Positions 43,301 to 56,226 of a stretch of DNA of 64,000 nucleotides are shown here, in pieces. Position numbers and translations under genes: made by a program. The DNA comes from Streptomyces sp. NBC_00162 (lineage in GTDB: Bacteria > Actinomycetota > Actinomycetes > Streptomycetales > Streptomycetaceae): the NCBI RefSeq assembly GCF_024611995.1, contig NZ_CP102509.1, forward strand, positions 868,001 to 932,000, in the 5' to 3' direction. Within the stretch, counting starts at the first letter, position 1; every line of letters starts with the position of its first letter. The notes below the pieces were generated by a model. That model saw only the letters and a program-made list of their open reading frames with translations, made no database searches and was not told the origin of the DNA.

Positions 43301-43785
43301 ATGTCGATCGGGTCCTGAACTTCCGTGGTGAACCCGTGGCGCTCGTACAGCCGGCGGGCGGCGCTGCCCTGCAGGACGTTCAGGCGGACGAACACCCCGT
43401 CGGCATCGGCCCGGTCCAGGAGCGTGCGCAGTACGGCCGAACCGAGCCCCCGGCCCTGGGCTTCCGGAGCGAGATAGAAATGCTCCAGCCACTGTCCGCT
43501 CTCGGCCGGGCGCACCGTGACGCAGCCCGCGAAGGCGCCATCGGCCACGATGACCGAGGTGTGCTGCGGGGAGAAGGAGTCCCGCAGCCGCCGGCGGACC
43601 CGATGCTCGTCGAACCGGCCCAACCGCTCCAGGTCCGGGCGCATCACCGTCGCCCGCAGCTCCGCGATCGCATCGACGTCCGCCGGCTCCGCGGAACGCA
43701 GCTCCCATTCCATGGGGCGGCCCGACTCGATGCCGGGCGCCGCCCGGTCGGGTCGTATGCCGTCCGCCCTCGCAGTCGTATCCAT
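43255..43785 (-). CDS. GNAT family N-acetyltransferase
   Basis: A 176-residue acetyltransferase: strand 1 ELRSAEPADVDAIAELR, acetyl-CoA loop FYLAPEAQGRGLGSAVLRTL (Q-G-R-G-L-G), LNVLQGSAARRLYERHGFT (motif B) and the final strand IDIYMVRRPG. The complete GNAT core begins near residue 25, so the ATG at 43713 (MEWELRSAE) is an alternative start to 43785. Substrate unknown. Confidence 0.85.
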   Translation of the reverse strand: MDTTARADGIRPDRAAPGIESGRPMEWELRSAEPADVDAIAELRATVMRPDLERLGRFDEHRVRRRLRDSFSPQHTSVIVADGAFAGCVTVRPAESGQWLEHFYLAPEAQGRGLGSAVLRTLLDRADADGVFVRLNVLQGSAARRLYERHGFTTEVQDPIDIYMVRRPGTAAALGT

Positions 43786-43797
43786 GGCCGGAGTATC

Positions 43798-45009
43798 TCA
43801 ATGGCCTGCCGTGACGGGTGGCGGGGGCGGGGCTGGGCCAGGGCCGAGGTCAGGCGGCCGGGTGGCCGGGCGGGCGAGTTCGCGGCGGGCGCGCAGGAAG
43901 GGCTTGGGACGGTCGACGGCCAGCACCGCCGTCGTACGGCCCTGATGCTCGTACAGGCACAGGAAGCTCCCCTCGTCCGTGGAGCCTTCGACGACACGGA
44001 CGGTGTCGCCTTCGTGCCGTTGCCCCGCGAACTGGATGCGTGAACCGTACTGGTCCGACCAGAAGTAGGGCAGCGGGCGGGCGCTGTCCACCGTCCGGCC
44101 TGCCAGCAGGTTGCGCACGGCGACGGCGGGCTGCTCGGTCGCGCTGGTCCAGTGCTCGGCGCGCAGGCCGCCGACCCGGGCGACGTCCCCGACCGCGACG
44201 ACCTGCGGCAGTGCGGTGACGCAGCCGTCGTCGCAGAGCACGCCGTCGCCGAGCAGGAGGGCGGAGCCGGCGAGCCAGCCCGTGTTGGGTACGGCTCCGA
44301 TGCCCACGACGACCAGGTCGGCGGGGAGCACCCGGTCGTCGGTCAGCTCCACGGCCGTGACGGCCCCCCGCCCGAGCAGCCGGGAGACGCCGGTGCCGGT
44401 GATGAGCTCCGCTCCGCCGCGCCGGTGCAGGGCGGCGCACACACCGGCCATCTCCGGTCCGAGCTGCGGGACCAGCGGCAGCGGCGCCGCCTCCACGACG
44501 GTGACGTCATGGCCGAGCGAGACGCAGGAGGACGCGGTCTCGGCGCCGATGAATCCGCCGCCGATCACGACGACCCGGCGGGCGGCGCCGCTCAGGGCGT
44601 CTCGCAGGGCGCATGCGTCGTCGAGCGTACGGAGGGTGTGGACCCCCGCGAGCCCGGAGGTACCCGGCAGGCGGCGGGCGGAGGCGCCGGTGGCGATGAC
44701 GAGTCCGTCGGTGACGAGGGTCCTGCCGTTGTCCAGCAGGAGGGTTCGGCCACCCGCGTCGAACCCATGGGCGCGGGTGGCGAGCAGCCATTGCGCGGCG
44801 AGGTCGGTCTCCTCCTCCGCGTCGCAGAGGGCGAGTTGTTCCTCGTCCGCCCGGCCGGAGAGGAAATCCTTGGACAGGGGCGGCCGGTCGTAGGGGCGGT
44901 GACGTTCCTCGCCCACGATCACCAGCCGGCCGTCGAAACCCTGGGCGCGCAGCTCGCGAGCGGCGTACAGGCCGGCGAGCGAGGCGCCGACGACCGTGAC
45001 GGTTCTCAT
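43798..45009 (-). CDS. FAD-dependent ferredoxin reductase (BphA4-like)
   Basis: A 403-residue NADH:ferredoxin reductase. FAD-binding VTVVGASLAGLYAARELRAQ, then RPYDRPPLSKDFLSGRADEE (family hallmark), NAD-binding VVVIGGGFIGAETASSCVSL, and VVAVGDVARVGG with the C-terminal reductase domain (YFWSDQYGSRIQFAGQ). It overlaps the Rieske ferredoxin gene (ATGA at 45006-45009), so NADH electrons flow from this protein to that ferredoxin, and most likely on to the Rieske oxygenase at 52018. It replaces the GbcB-type reductase usually paired with glycine betaine oxygenases. Confidence 0.9.
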   Translation of the reverse strand: MRTVTVVGASLAGLYAARELRAQGFDGRLVIVGEERHRPYDRPPLSKDFLSGRADEEQLALCDAEEETDLAAQWLLATRAHGFDAGGRTLLLDNGRTLVTDGLVIATGASARRLPGTSGLAGVHTLRTLDDACALRDALSGAARRVVVIGGGFIGAETASSCVSLGHDVTVVEAAPLPLVPQLGPEMAGVCAALHRRGGAELITGTGVSRLLGRGAVTAVELTDDRVLPADLVVVGIGAVPNTGWLAGSALLLGDGVLCDDGCVTALPQVVAVGDVARVGGLRAEHWTSATEQPAVAVRNLLAGRTVDSARPLPYFWSDQYGSRIQFAGQRHEGDTVRVVEGSTDEGSFLCLYEHQGRTTAVLAVDRPKPFLRARRELARPATRPPDLGPGPAPPPPPVTAGH

Positions 45010-45326
45010 GCGGCGGTGTCCTCCTGGGCGGCCGGGCGGACGTGGATGACGCCGTCGGCGACGACCACTTCGTGGGTGCGGACGGGCCGACGGGCGGGCA
45101 GGCAGGTCGGCTGCCCGGTCCGGAGATCGAATGAGGCGGCGTGGAGCGGGCATTCGACCAGACAGCCTTCGAGCCATCCCTCGGACAGCGAGGCGTCCTG
45201 ATGGCTGCAGGTGTCGTCGATGGCGTACAGCTCGCCGTCGGCGTTGAACACCGCGATGGGCGGTGTGGTGTCGATACGGACGGATTCGCCCGCAGGGAGG
45301 TCTTCAAGGCGGCAGACGGGAATCAC
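45006..45326 (-). CDS. Rieske-type 2Fe-2S ferredoxin (BphA3-like)
   Basis: A 106-residue electron carrier. The Rieske cluster ligands are in DDTCSHQDASLSEG (C-x-H) and LVECPLHAASFDL (C-x2-H), spaced as in oxygenase ferredoxins. GTG at 45326 follows GAGGGGGCCC, giving the normal 105-residue length; upstream ATG codons give an unlikely extension. First gene of a leftward pair with the ferredoxin reductase, divergent from the IclR regulator; the inverted repeat at 45374-45409 sits between. Confidence 0.9.
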   Translation of the reverse strand: MIPVCRLEDLPAGESVRIDTTPPIAVFNADGELYAIDDTCSHQDASLSEGWLEGCLVECPLHAASFDLRTGQPTCLPARRPVRTHEVVVADGVIHVRPAAQEDTAA

Positions 45327-45373
45327 GGGCCCCCTCGTCCAGCGCTCATCGCTGGACTCTTCGATAGCATGAG

Positions 45374-45409
45374 GTTGCGTATGGCGCATGATGGATCGCG
45401 ATGCGCAAC
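45374..45409. promoter_or_regulatory. Candidate IclR operator with inverted GTTGCG half-sites
   Basis: GTTGCGTATGGCG (45374-45386) and, inverted, GTTGCGCATCGCG (45397-45409) match at 11 of 13 positions. The site lies about 50 bases before the Rieske ferredoxin start and 95 before the IclR start. CGCAAC half-sites also occur at 46530 and 46549, before the mycothiol dehydrogenase gene. IclR binding is inferred. Confidence 0.55.
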
Positions 45410-45503
45410 AGAATCCGGTCGGGCTGCCCACCGCGTCAAGGGCTTCCCGAGGATGTGTCCCAACCGTGTGCCCAACGGACCGGAAGATGGTGGGAGTTGA
45501 GCT

Positions 45504-46322
45504 ATGACCGGCGACCAGGCAGTGGCTGAACAGAGCGGTGAGACACCGGCCCGAACGCCCAAGGGAGCGGCAGGCGCGATCCAGTCGGTGGACCGCGCCG
45601 TGAGCGTGCTGGAGATCCTCGCCCGGCATGGCGAGGCCGGTGTCACCGACATCGCCGACGAGCTGGACGTGCACAAGTCCACGGCGTTCCGGCTGCTCGG
45701 CGTACTGGAGAACCGGGGCCTGGTCTCGCAGGCCCAGGACCGCGGCAAGTACTTCCTCGGCGCGGGCATCCTGCGCCTGGCGGGGGCAGCGGCCACCCGC
45801 CTGGACATCTCCCAGGAGGGCGCCCCGGTGTGCCGGGAACTCGCCGACGAGCTGGGCGAGACGGTGAACATCGCGGTCCTGGACGACGATGCCGCCGTCA
45901 ACATCATGCAGGCGCGCGGCCCCGCCTCGGTCACCGCGCAGAACTGGCTGGGCCGGCGCACGCCCCTGCACGCCACCTCCAGCGGCAAGGTGCTCCTGGC
46001 TCATCTGCCGGTGACGCTGCGCGAAGGACTCCTGGCCCGGGCGTTGCCGCGGTTCACCGAGTACACGGTGACCAGCGCCGGCATGCTGCGGGCCGAGCTG
46101 GACGCGGCGCACGCGCAGGGCTTCGCGATCGTCGCGGAGGAGCTGGAGCTGGGCCTGAACGCGGTCGCCGCGCCGGTGCGCGCCCACGACGGCCGGGTGA
46201 TCGGCGCGCTCAGCGTCTCGGGCCCGGCCTACCGCCTCGAGCGGGACCGGCTGCCGGAGCTCGCCGCGCGGACGGTCGTCGCCGCCGACCAGCTGTCGCG
46301 GCGGATGGGGCATGGCTTCTGA
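45504..46322 (+). CDS. IclR family regulator of the choline/betaine locus
   Basis: A 272-residue regulator. Winged HTH at about residues 25-88 (IQSVDRAVSVLEILARHGEA, then ELDVHKSTAFRLLGVLENRG) and an IclR effector domain after residue 100 (NIMQARGPASVTAQNWLGRR, PLHATSSGKVLLAHLP, GFAIVAEELELGLNAVAAPV). It lies between the leftward electron-transfer pair and the rightward catabolic genes, so it is the obvious local regulator, perhaps responding to choline, glycine betaine or a downstream intermediate. A strong hairpin follows the gene. Confidence 0.9.
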   Translation: MTGDQAVAEQSGETPARTPKGAAGAIQSVDRAVSVLEILARHGEAGVTDIADELDVHKSTAFRLLGVLENRGLVSQAQDRGKYFLGAGILRLAGAAATRLDISQEGAPVCRELADELGETVNIAVLDDDAAVNIMQARGPASVTAQNWLGRRTPLHATSSGKVLLAHLPVTLREGLLARALPRFTEYTVTSAGMLRAELDAAHAQGFAIVAEELELGLNAVAAPVRAHDGRVIGALSVSGPAYRLERDRLPELAARTVVAADQLSRRMGHGF

Positions 46323-46349
46323 GCCATTTCGCGGAGCTGCGCCCCACGC

Positions 46350-46381
46350 GACGCGGGGCCGGGGTGACCCGGCCCCGCGTC
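46350..46381 (+). terminator. Hairpin terminator after the IclR gene
   Basis: A perfect 14-bp stem (GACGCGGGGCCGGG / CCCGGCCCCGCGTC) with a GTGA loop, 27 bases after the IclR stop. It isolates the regulator from the catabolic operon. Confidence 0.82.
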
Positions 46382-46488
46382 GTCGTATGCGCGGGTATGC
46401 GGGGTGGACGCGCGTGGAGCTCGTATCGCCGGCGTTTCCGTGCGCCCTCGGCGTCCTCCTGGATTTGCCAGTGCTCAACACCGGCCTC

Positions 46489-46554
46489 TTGACGGCAGGT
46501 TGTCGGCGTTCCCACTATGTTCCCCATCACGCAACCCTTCGTGCACTGCGCAAC
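46489..46554 (+). promoter_or_regulatory. Promoter and half-sites before the mycothiol dehydrogenase operon
   Basis: TTGACG (46489-46494) and CACTAT (46513-46518), 18 bases apart, form a vegetative-type promoter. Two CGCAAC copies follow at 46530 and 46549, 19 bp apart in direct orientation, just downstream of the probable transcription start. They match half-sites at 45374-45409 and may be where IclR acts. Confidence 0.5.
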
Positions 46555-46570
46555 AGCCGAGGAGCCCATC

Positions 46571-50765
<4,195 letters not shown>

Positions 50766-50795
50766 GGCCTGGAAGCGTCCGAGGAGGACCCCGCT

Positions 50796-52007
50796 GTGTC
50801 ACCCACCTATGACGTGATCGTCGTCGGCCTGGGCGGAATGGGCAGTGCCGCCGTCCACCACCTGTCCGCGCGCGGCGCGCGCGTGCTCGGCCTGGAGAAG
50901 TTCGGTCCGGTCCACAACCGCGGTTCGAGCCACGGCGGTTCGCGCATCACGCGGCAGTCGTACTTCGAGGACCCCGCGTACGTGCCGCTGCTGCTGCGCT
51001 CCTACGAGCTGTACGAGGCCCTGGAGCGCGACACCGGCCGGGACATCGCGACCCTGTGCGGCGGCGTGATGGTCGGCCGCCCCGATTCCCGTACGGTGTC
51101 CGGTTCACTGCTCTCGGCCCGGCAGTGGGACCTGCCGCACGAGATGCTCGACGCGAAGGAGATCCGCCGCCGCTTCCCCACCCTCACCCCTGCCGAGGAC
51201 GAGGTGGCGCTGTACGAGGCGCGGGCCGGGCTCCTGCGCCCGGAGAACACGGTCGCGGCCCACCTCCAGCTGGCCACGCGGTCGGGCGCGGATCTGCACT
51301 TCGAGGAGCCGATGCTGCGCTGGGAGCCGTACCGCGACGGGGTTCGGGTCCACACCGCCGAGGACTCCTACACCGCGGGCCAGTTGGTGATCTGCCCGGG
51401 TGCGTGGGCACCGCAGCTGCTCACCGACCTGGGTGTGCCGTTCACCATCGAGCGGCAGGTCATGTACTGGTTCCAGCCCGACGGCGGCACCGGTCCCTTC
51501 CTCCCCGAGACCCATCCGATCTACATCTGGGAGGACGCGAACGACGTCCAGTGCTACGGCTTCCCCGCGATCGACGGTCCCGGCCTCGGCGCGAAGGTGG
51601 CGTTCTTCCGCAAGGGCACCGTCTGCACCCCGGACACCATCGACCGGACCGTGCACGAGGACGAGGTCGCGGCGATGGCGGAGCAAGTCTCCCGGCACAT
51701 CCCGTCCCTGCCCGGACGGTTCCTGAAGGCCGCCACCTGCATGTACTCCAACACCCCCGACGAGCACTTCGTGATCGCGCGCCATCCGGCGCACCCCGGC
51801 TCGGTGACCGTGGCCTGCGGGTTCTCCGGCCACGGATTCAAGTTCGTGCCCGTCGTCGGCGAGATCGTCGCCGACCTCGCCCTGAACGGCGCCACCGAGC
51901 ACCCCATCGAGCTCTTCGACCCGCGCCGGCTGTCCGCGCCGGCCGCGACCGTGCCTGCGACCGTGCCTGCGACCGCACCCGTGCCCGCGCCCGCGCCTTC
52001 CGCCTGA
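50796..52007 (+). CDS. soxA: Monomeric sarcosine oxidase (N-methyl amino acid oxidase)
   Basis: A 403-residue flavoenzyme: FAD site [40 protein letters not shown] (typical of MSOX/SolA) and the covalent FAD Cys at residue 315 in [14 protein letters not shown], the same number as in Bacillus [24 protein letters not shown] is the C-terminal signature. It oxidises sarcosine to glycine with release of formaldehyde and H2O2. GTG start with GAGGAGGACC upstream. The last 20 residues are a repetitive Ala-Pro-Val-Thr tail of unknown use. Confidence 0.88.
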   Translation: MSPTYDVIVVGLGGMGSAAVHHLSARGARVLGLEKFGPVHNRGSSHGGSRITRQSYFEDPAYVPLLLRSYELYEALERDTGRDIATLCGGVMVGRPDSRTVSGSLLSARQWDLPHEMLDAKEIRRRFPTLTPAEDEVALYEARAGLLRPENTVAAHLQLATRSGADLHFEEPMLRWEPYRDGVRVHTAEDSYTAGQLVICPGAWAPQLLTDLGVPFTIERQVMYWFQPDGGTGPFLPETHPIYIWEDANDVQCYGFPAIDGPGLGAKVAFFRKGTVCTPDTIDRTVHEDEVAAMAEQVSRHIPSLPGRFLKAATCMYSNTPDEHFVIARHPAHPGSVTVACGFSGHGFKFVPVVGEIVADLALNGATEHPIELFDPRRLSAPAATVPATVPATAPVPAPAPSA

Positions 52008-52017
52008 GGAGTCCGCC

Positions 52018-53148
52018 GTGACGGCAACCGACCTCCCGCCCAGCCTGATCGCCACGCTCCCCGGCCGCTTCTACACCGACCCGGAGATCTTCCGGCTGGA
52101 GCAGGAGCGGGTCTTCGAATCGATGTGGTTCTGCGCCGTGCGCGGCTCCGACCTCGACCGGCCCGGTGCGTTCCGTACCGTGCAGGTCGGCCGCGAGAGC
52201 GTGATCGTGACCCGTAACCGGGCCGGCGAGCTGCGCGCCTTCCTCAACGTCTGCCGGCACCGCGGCGCGCGGCTGTGCACCGAGGAGTCCGGCGAGGTGC
52301 GGCGCACGCTCCAATGCCCGTACCACGCCTGGACGTACGACCTCGACGGCAAGCTGATCGCCGCCCCCAACCTGGTGACGATGCCCGACGTCGACCGCAC
52401 CGCCTACGGCCTGGTGACGGTCCACTTGCGCGAATGGCTGGGCTACGCGTGGGTGTGCCTGGCCGACGAGCCGCCGTCCTTCGAGGACACCGTGATGAGC
52501 GCGGCCGTGGAGCGGCTCGGCGACGCGGCGTCCATCGAGCGGTACGGCACCGAGCGTCTGGCGCTCGGCCGGCGGATCACGTACGACGTGAAGGCGAACT
52601 GGAAGCTGATCGTCGAGAACTTCATGGAGTGCTACCACTGCGCGACGATCCATCCCGAACTCACCGAGGTGCTCCCGGAGTTCGCACAGGGTTACGCGGC
52701 CCAGTACTACGTGGGGCACGGAGCGGAGTTCGCCGAGGAGGTCAAGGGCTTCACCGTAGACGGCAGCGAGGGTTTCGCCAGACTGCCCGAGGTGGCCGAC
52801 GAGCAGGACCGCCGCTACTACGCCATCACCGTCAAGCCGACCGTGTTCATCAACCTCGTGCCCGACCACGTGATCCTGCACCGGATGTTCCCGCTCGCCG
52901 AGGACCGCACGGTCGTCGAGTGCGACTGGCTGTACGCGCCGGAGGTCGTCGCATCGGGCGCGGACGTGTCGAAGTCCGTGGAACTGTTCCACCGGGTCAA
53001 CGTCCAGGACTTCGACGCCTGCGAGCGCACCCAGCCGGCGATGGCCTCCCGCGCCTATCGCGCCGGCGGCGTACTGGTGCCGTCCGAGCACCACCTCGGG
53101 ATCTTCCACAGCTGGCTGAACGAGAAACTCGGAGGCACCCGTGCCTGA
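52018..53148 (+). CDS. gbcA: Rieske oxygenase, glycine betaine demethylase type
   Basis: A 376-residue oxygenase alpha subunit. Rieske ligands C79, H81, C100 and H103; mononuclear iron ligands H207 and H212 in NFMECYHCATIHPEL with an Asp late in QDFDACERTQ. The pattern matches glycine betaine (GbcA) and related quaternary-amine oxygenases. In this context it would remove one methyl of glycine betaine as formaldehyde, giving dimethylglycine. Electrons probably come from the Rieske ferredoxin and reductase at 43.8-45.3 kb, as no GbcB gene is present. Stachydrine or another betaine is an alternative substrate. Confidence 0.85.
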   Translation: MTATDLPPSLIATLPGRFYTDPEIFRLEQERVFESMWFCAVRGSDLDRPGAFRTVQVGRESVIVTRNRAGELRAFLNVCRHRGARLCTEESGEVRRTLQCPYHAWTYDLDGKLIAAPNLVTMPDVDRTAYGLVTVHLREWLGYAWVCLADEPPSFEDTVMSAAVERLGDAASIERYGTERLALGRRITYDVKANWKLIVENFMECYHCATIHPELTEVLPEFAQGYAAQYYVGHGAEFAEEVKGFTVDGSEGFARLPEVADEQDRRYYAITVKPTVFINLVPDHVILHRMFPLAEDRTVVECDWLYAPEVVASGADVSKSVELFHRVNVQDFDACERTQPAMASRAYRAGGVLVPSEHHLGIFHSWLNEKLGGTRA

Positions 53149-54613
53149 TCTGTTCATCGGCGGGGCGTGGCGGGCCGCCCGCGACGAGCGCACGCGGGAG
53201 ATCCGATGTCCCGCCGACGGCACCCTCGTCGCGGAGGTCGACGAGGCGGGCGGCAAGGACACGTCCGACGCCATCGCCGCGGCCCGCCGGGCGTTCGACG
53301 AGGGCCCGTGGCCGCACACCTCCGCCTCCGAGCGCGGCGATCTGCTGCTGCGCGTCGCCGATCTGATCGCCCGCGACAAGGACGCGCTGGCCCGCGCCGA
53401 GTCCCTCGACACCGGCAAGCGCCTGGTGGAGAGCGCGTACGACATCGACGACATCGTGAACTGCTTCCGGTACTTCGGGCGGCTCGCCGCCACCGAGACG
53501 GGCCGGGTGATCGACACGGGCACGGCGAGCGCCGACAGCCGGGTGGTGCACGAGCCGGTCGGGGTCTGCGCACTGATCACTCCGTGGAACTATCCGCTGC
53601 TCCAGACGGCGTGGAAGGTCGCGCCGGCCCTAGCCGCGGGCAACACCTTCGTCCTGAAGCCGAGCGAGCTGACCCCGCACACCGCGATCCACCTGATGCG
53701 CCTGCTCGCCGAGGCGGGACTGCCCGGCGGGGCCGCCAACCTCGTGCTCGGCGCGGGCCCCGAGGCGGGTGCGCCGCTCGCCGACCACCCCGACGTCGAC
53801 CTGCTCTCCTTCACGGGTGGCCTGCAGACCGGCCGCCGGCTGATGGTCGCGGCCGCCGGTACGGTGAAGAAGGTCGCGCTCGAACTGGGCGGCAAGAACC
53901 CCAACATCGTGTTCGCGGACGCCGATTTCGAGACGGCGGTGGACATGGCGCTGACGGCCGTGTTCCTGCATTCGGGACAGGTCTGCTCTGCGGGGGCGCG
54001 GCTGCTCGTGGAGGACTCGCTGCACGACCGGTTCGTCGACGAGATCGTGCGCAGGGCCCGGAGGATCCGCCTGGGCGGTCCCTTCGACGAACGGGCGCAG
54101 ACCGGGCCGCTGATCTCGGCCGCCCACCGCGCCAAGGTCGAGGCGTACGTCACGCGCGGCGTCACCGAGGGCGCGGTGCTGCGCTGCGGTGGCACCCGGC
54201 CCGAAGGGCCCGCGTACGACCGGGGCTTCTACTACCTGCCGACCGTCCTCGACGAGTGTGACGCGGGGATGTCGGTGGTACGGGAGGAGTCCTTCGGCCC
54301 GGTCCTGACGGTGGAACGGTTCCGCGACGGCGACGAGGACGAGGCCGTGCGGCTCGCGAACGACACGGTCTACGGCCTCGCGGGCGCGGTGTGGACGGGC
54401 GACGAGGGCAGGGCGCGGCGCATCGCGGGACGGCTGCGCCTGGGCACCGTATGGATCAACGACTACCACCCCTATCTGCCGCAGGCGGAGTGGGGCGGGT
54501 TCAAACAGTCCGGCACGGGGCGGGAGCTCGGTCCGGCCGGTCTCGCGGAGTACCGCGAGACGAAGCACATCTGGCGCAACACCGCACCGCAGCCGCAGGG
54601 CTGGTTCGCGTGA
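53141..54613 (+). CDS. betB: Betaine-aldehyde dehydrogenase
   Basis: A 490-residue NAD-dependent aldehyde dehydrogenase. Landmarks: CALITPWNYPLLQTAWKVAP, GNTFVLKPSELTPHTAIHLM, the catalytic Glu in ALELGGKNPNIVFADADFE, the catalytic Cys in FLHSGQVCSAGARL and the C-terminal WGGFKQSGTGRELG. GTG at 53141 overlaps the oxygenase stop by eight bases and follows GGAGGCACCC. Neighbouring choline dehydrogenase makes betaine aldehyde its most likely substrate. Confidence 0.87.
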   Translation: MPDLFIGGAWRAARDERTREIRCPADGTLVAEVDEAGGKDTSDAIAAARRAFDEGPWPHTSASERGDLLLRVADLIARDKDALARAESLDTGKRLVESAYDIDDIVNCFRYFGRLAATETGRVIDTGTASADSRVVHEPVGVCALITPWNYPLLQTAWKVAPALAAGNTFVLKPSELTPHTAIHLMRLLAEAGLPGGAANLVLGAGPEAGAPLADHPDVDLLSFTGGLQTGRRLMVAAAGTVKKVALELGGKNPNIVFADADFETAVDMALTAVFLHSGQVCSAGARLLVEDSLHDRFVDEIVRRARRIRLGGPFDERAQTGPLISAAHRAKVEAYVTRGVTEGAVLRCGGTRPEGPAYDRGFYYLPTVLDECDAGMSVVREESFGPVLTVERFRDGDEDEAVRLANDTVYGLAGAVWTGDEGRARRIAGRLRLGTVWINDYHPYLPQAEWGGFKQSGTGRELGPAGLAEYRETKHIWRNTAPQPQGWFA

Positions 54614-54672
54614 CGCGTCACCCGACGCATCGCCTGAGACACAACCTCTACCGTCTGTCCAGGAGTTGACCC

Positions 54673-56226
54673 ATGGCCACTGATCCACCCTCCCCGCCGA
54701 GTGACGACGCCGAGCTCGCCGAGTTCGGCTACCGTCCCGAACTCAAGCGGACGCTCGGCAACTTCCACACCTTCGCGGCCGGCATCTCGTACATCTCGAT
54801 CCTCACGGGCACCTTCCAGCTCTTCTACTTCGGATTCGCCAGCGGCGGTCCCGCCTACTGGTGGTCCTGGCCGATGGTCTTCGCCGGCCAGTTCATGGTC
54901 GCGCTCTGCTTCGCCGAGCTGGCCGCCCGCTATCCGGTGGCGGGCTCCATCTACAACTGGGCGAAGAAGGTGGGGAACGGACACGTCGGCTGGCTCGCCG
55001 GCTGGATGATGCTCATCGCCTCGATCGTCTCCATCGCCGCCGTGGCCCTCGCCTATCAGTTGACGCTCCCTCAGATCTCGTCCGTCTTCCAGTTCGTCGG
55101 AGACGGGACGGGAACGTACGACGTGGCGACCAACGCGGTGCTCCTCGCCGCCGCCCTGATCCTCTTCACCACCGTCGTAGGCGCCTTCGGCGTGAAGCTG
55201 ATGGCGCGGATCAACACCGCGGGCGTCTTCCTCGAACTCATCGCCACCGTCGTACTGATCGTGCTGCTCGCGGTGAACGTCGTACGCGGCCCGCAGGTCG
55301 TCACCGAGACGGCCGGCACCGGCTCGGGCCAGCCCTTCGGCTATCTCGGGGCGTTCCTGATCGCCTCGCTCGCCTCGGCCTATGTGATGTACGGCTTCGA
55401 CACCGCGGCCTCGCTCGGCGAGGAGTCCCTCGACCCCTCGCGCAACGCACCGCGCGCCATCATCCGTGCGATCGTCGCCTCGTTCGTCCTGGGCGGCCTC
55501 GTCCTGATCCTCGCGCTGATGAGCGTGTCGAGTCTGCGTGGCGAAAAGCTGTCCACCGACGGGCTGCAGTACGTGGTCCTCGACGTCCTCGGCCCGACGG
55601 CCGGCAAGGCGATGCTGTGGTGCGTGCTGATCGCGGTCACCGTCTGCGCGCTCGCGGTGCACACGGCGGCCGTCCGGCTCGCCTTCGCCATGGCCAGGGA
55701 CAACAACCTGCCCGCGTCCTCGCGGCTCGCGAAGGTCAGCCCGCGGTTCGGCACCCCGATCCTGCCGACCGTGATCATCGGGGTGCTCGCCCTCGCGATC
55801 CTGCTGGTCAACATCCGCCAGCCGCAGATCTTCACCGTGGTCACCAGCATCGGCATCGTGATGGTCTACGTCGCCTATCTGCTGGTCACCGGGCCGATGC
55901 TGGTGGCGCGGCTGCGCGGCCGGTGGCAGCCCGCGGAAGGCAAGTTCTCGCTCGGCCGCTGGGGGCTGCCCGTCAACATCGTTGCCGTGCTGTGGGGGGC
56001 GGCGATGACGCTCAACCTGATCTGGCCGCGGTCGGCCGTCTACAACGCGGCCGCCCCGTACCACTGGTACCTGCGCTGGGGCGCGGTGCTGTTCGTCGGC
56101 GCGATCGCGCTGGGCGGCTTCGCCTACTACTGGTTCGTCCAGCGGCACCGTACGGGCGTCCTCGCCGAACACGCCGCCGCGGGACGCCCCGAGCCCGTCG
56201 CGCTGAAGGAGGTCACCTCCACATGA
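54673..56226 (+). CDS. APC family permease, likely choline/amine importer
   Basis: A 517-residue transporter with about 12 helices. The N-terminus ELKRTLGNFHTFAAGISYIS and the helix AELAARYPVAGSIYNWAKKV are typical of amino acid/choline permeases; FGVKLMARINTAGVFLELIA, YVMYGFDTAASLGEESLDP and LAFAMARDNNLPASS are further APC landmarks. Located between betB and betA with its stop overlapping betA's ATG (ATGA), it most likely imports choline or glycine betaine. AGGAG precedes the ATG. Confidence 0.87.
   Translation: MATDPPSPPSDDAELAEFGYRPELKRTLGNFHTFAAGISYISILTGTFQLFYFGFASGGPAYWWSWPMVFAGQFMVALCFAELAARYPVAGSIYNWAKKVGNGHVGWLAGWMMLIASIVSIAAVALAYQLTLPQISSVFQFVGDGTGTYDVATNAVLLAAALILFTTVVGAFGVKLMARINTAGVFLELIATVVLIVLLAVNVVRGPQVVTETAGTGSGQPFGYLGAFLIASLASAYVMYGFDTAASLGEESLDPSRNAPRAIIRAIVASFVLGGLVLILALMSVSSLRGEKLSTDGLQYVVLDVLGPTAGKAMLWCVLIAVTVCALAVHTAAVRLAFAMARDNNLPASSRLAKVSPRFGTPILPTVIIGVLALAILLVNIRQPQIFTVVTSIGIVMVYVAYLLVTGPMLVARLRGRWQPAEGKFSLGRWGLPVNIVAVLWGAAMTLNLIWPRSAVYNAAAPYHWYLRWGAVLFVGAIALGGFAYYWFVQRHRTGVLAEHAAAGRPEPVALKEVTST

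Noticed and set aside
43798..45326. The reductase and Rieske ferredoxin as part of an aromatic-ring degradation pathway
   Set aside because: They resemble aromatic dioxygenase components, but no ring-cleavage gene or beta subunit is nearby. The IclR gene and the betaine oxygenase give a better partner.
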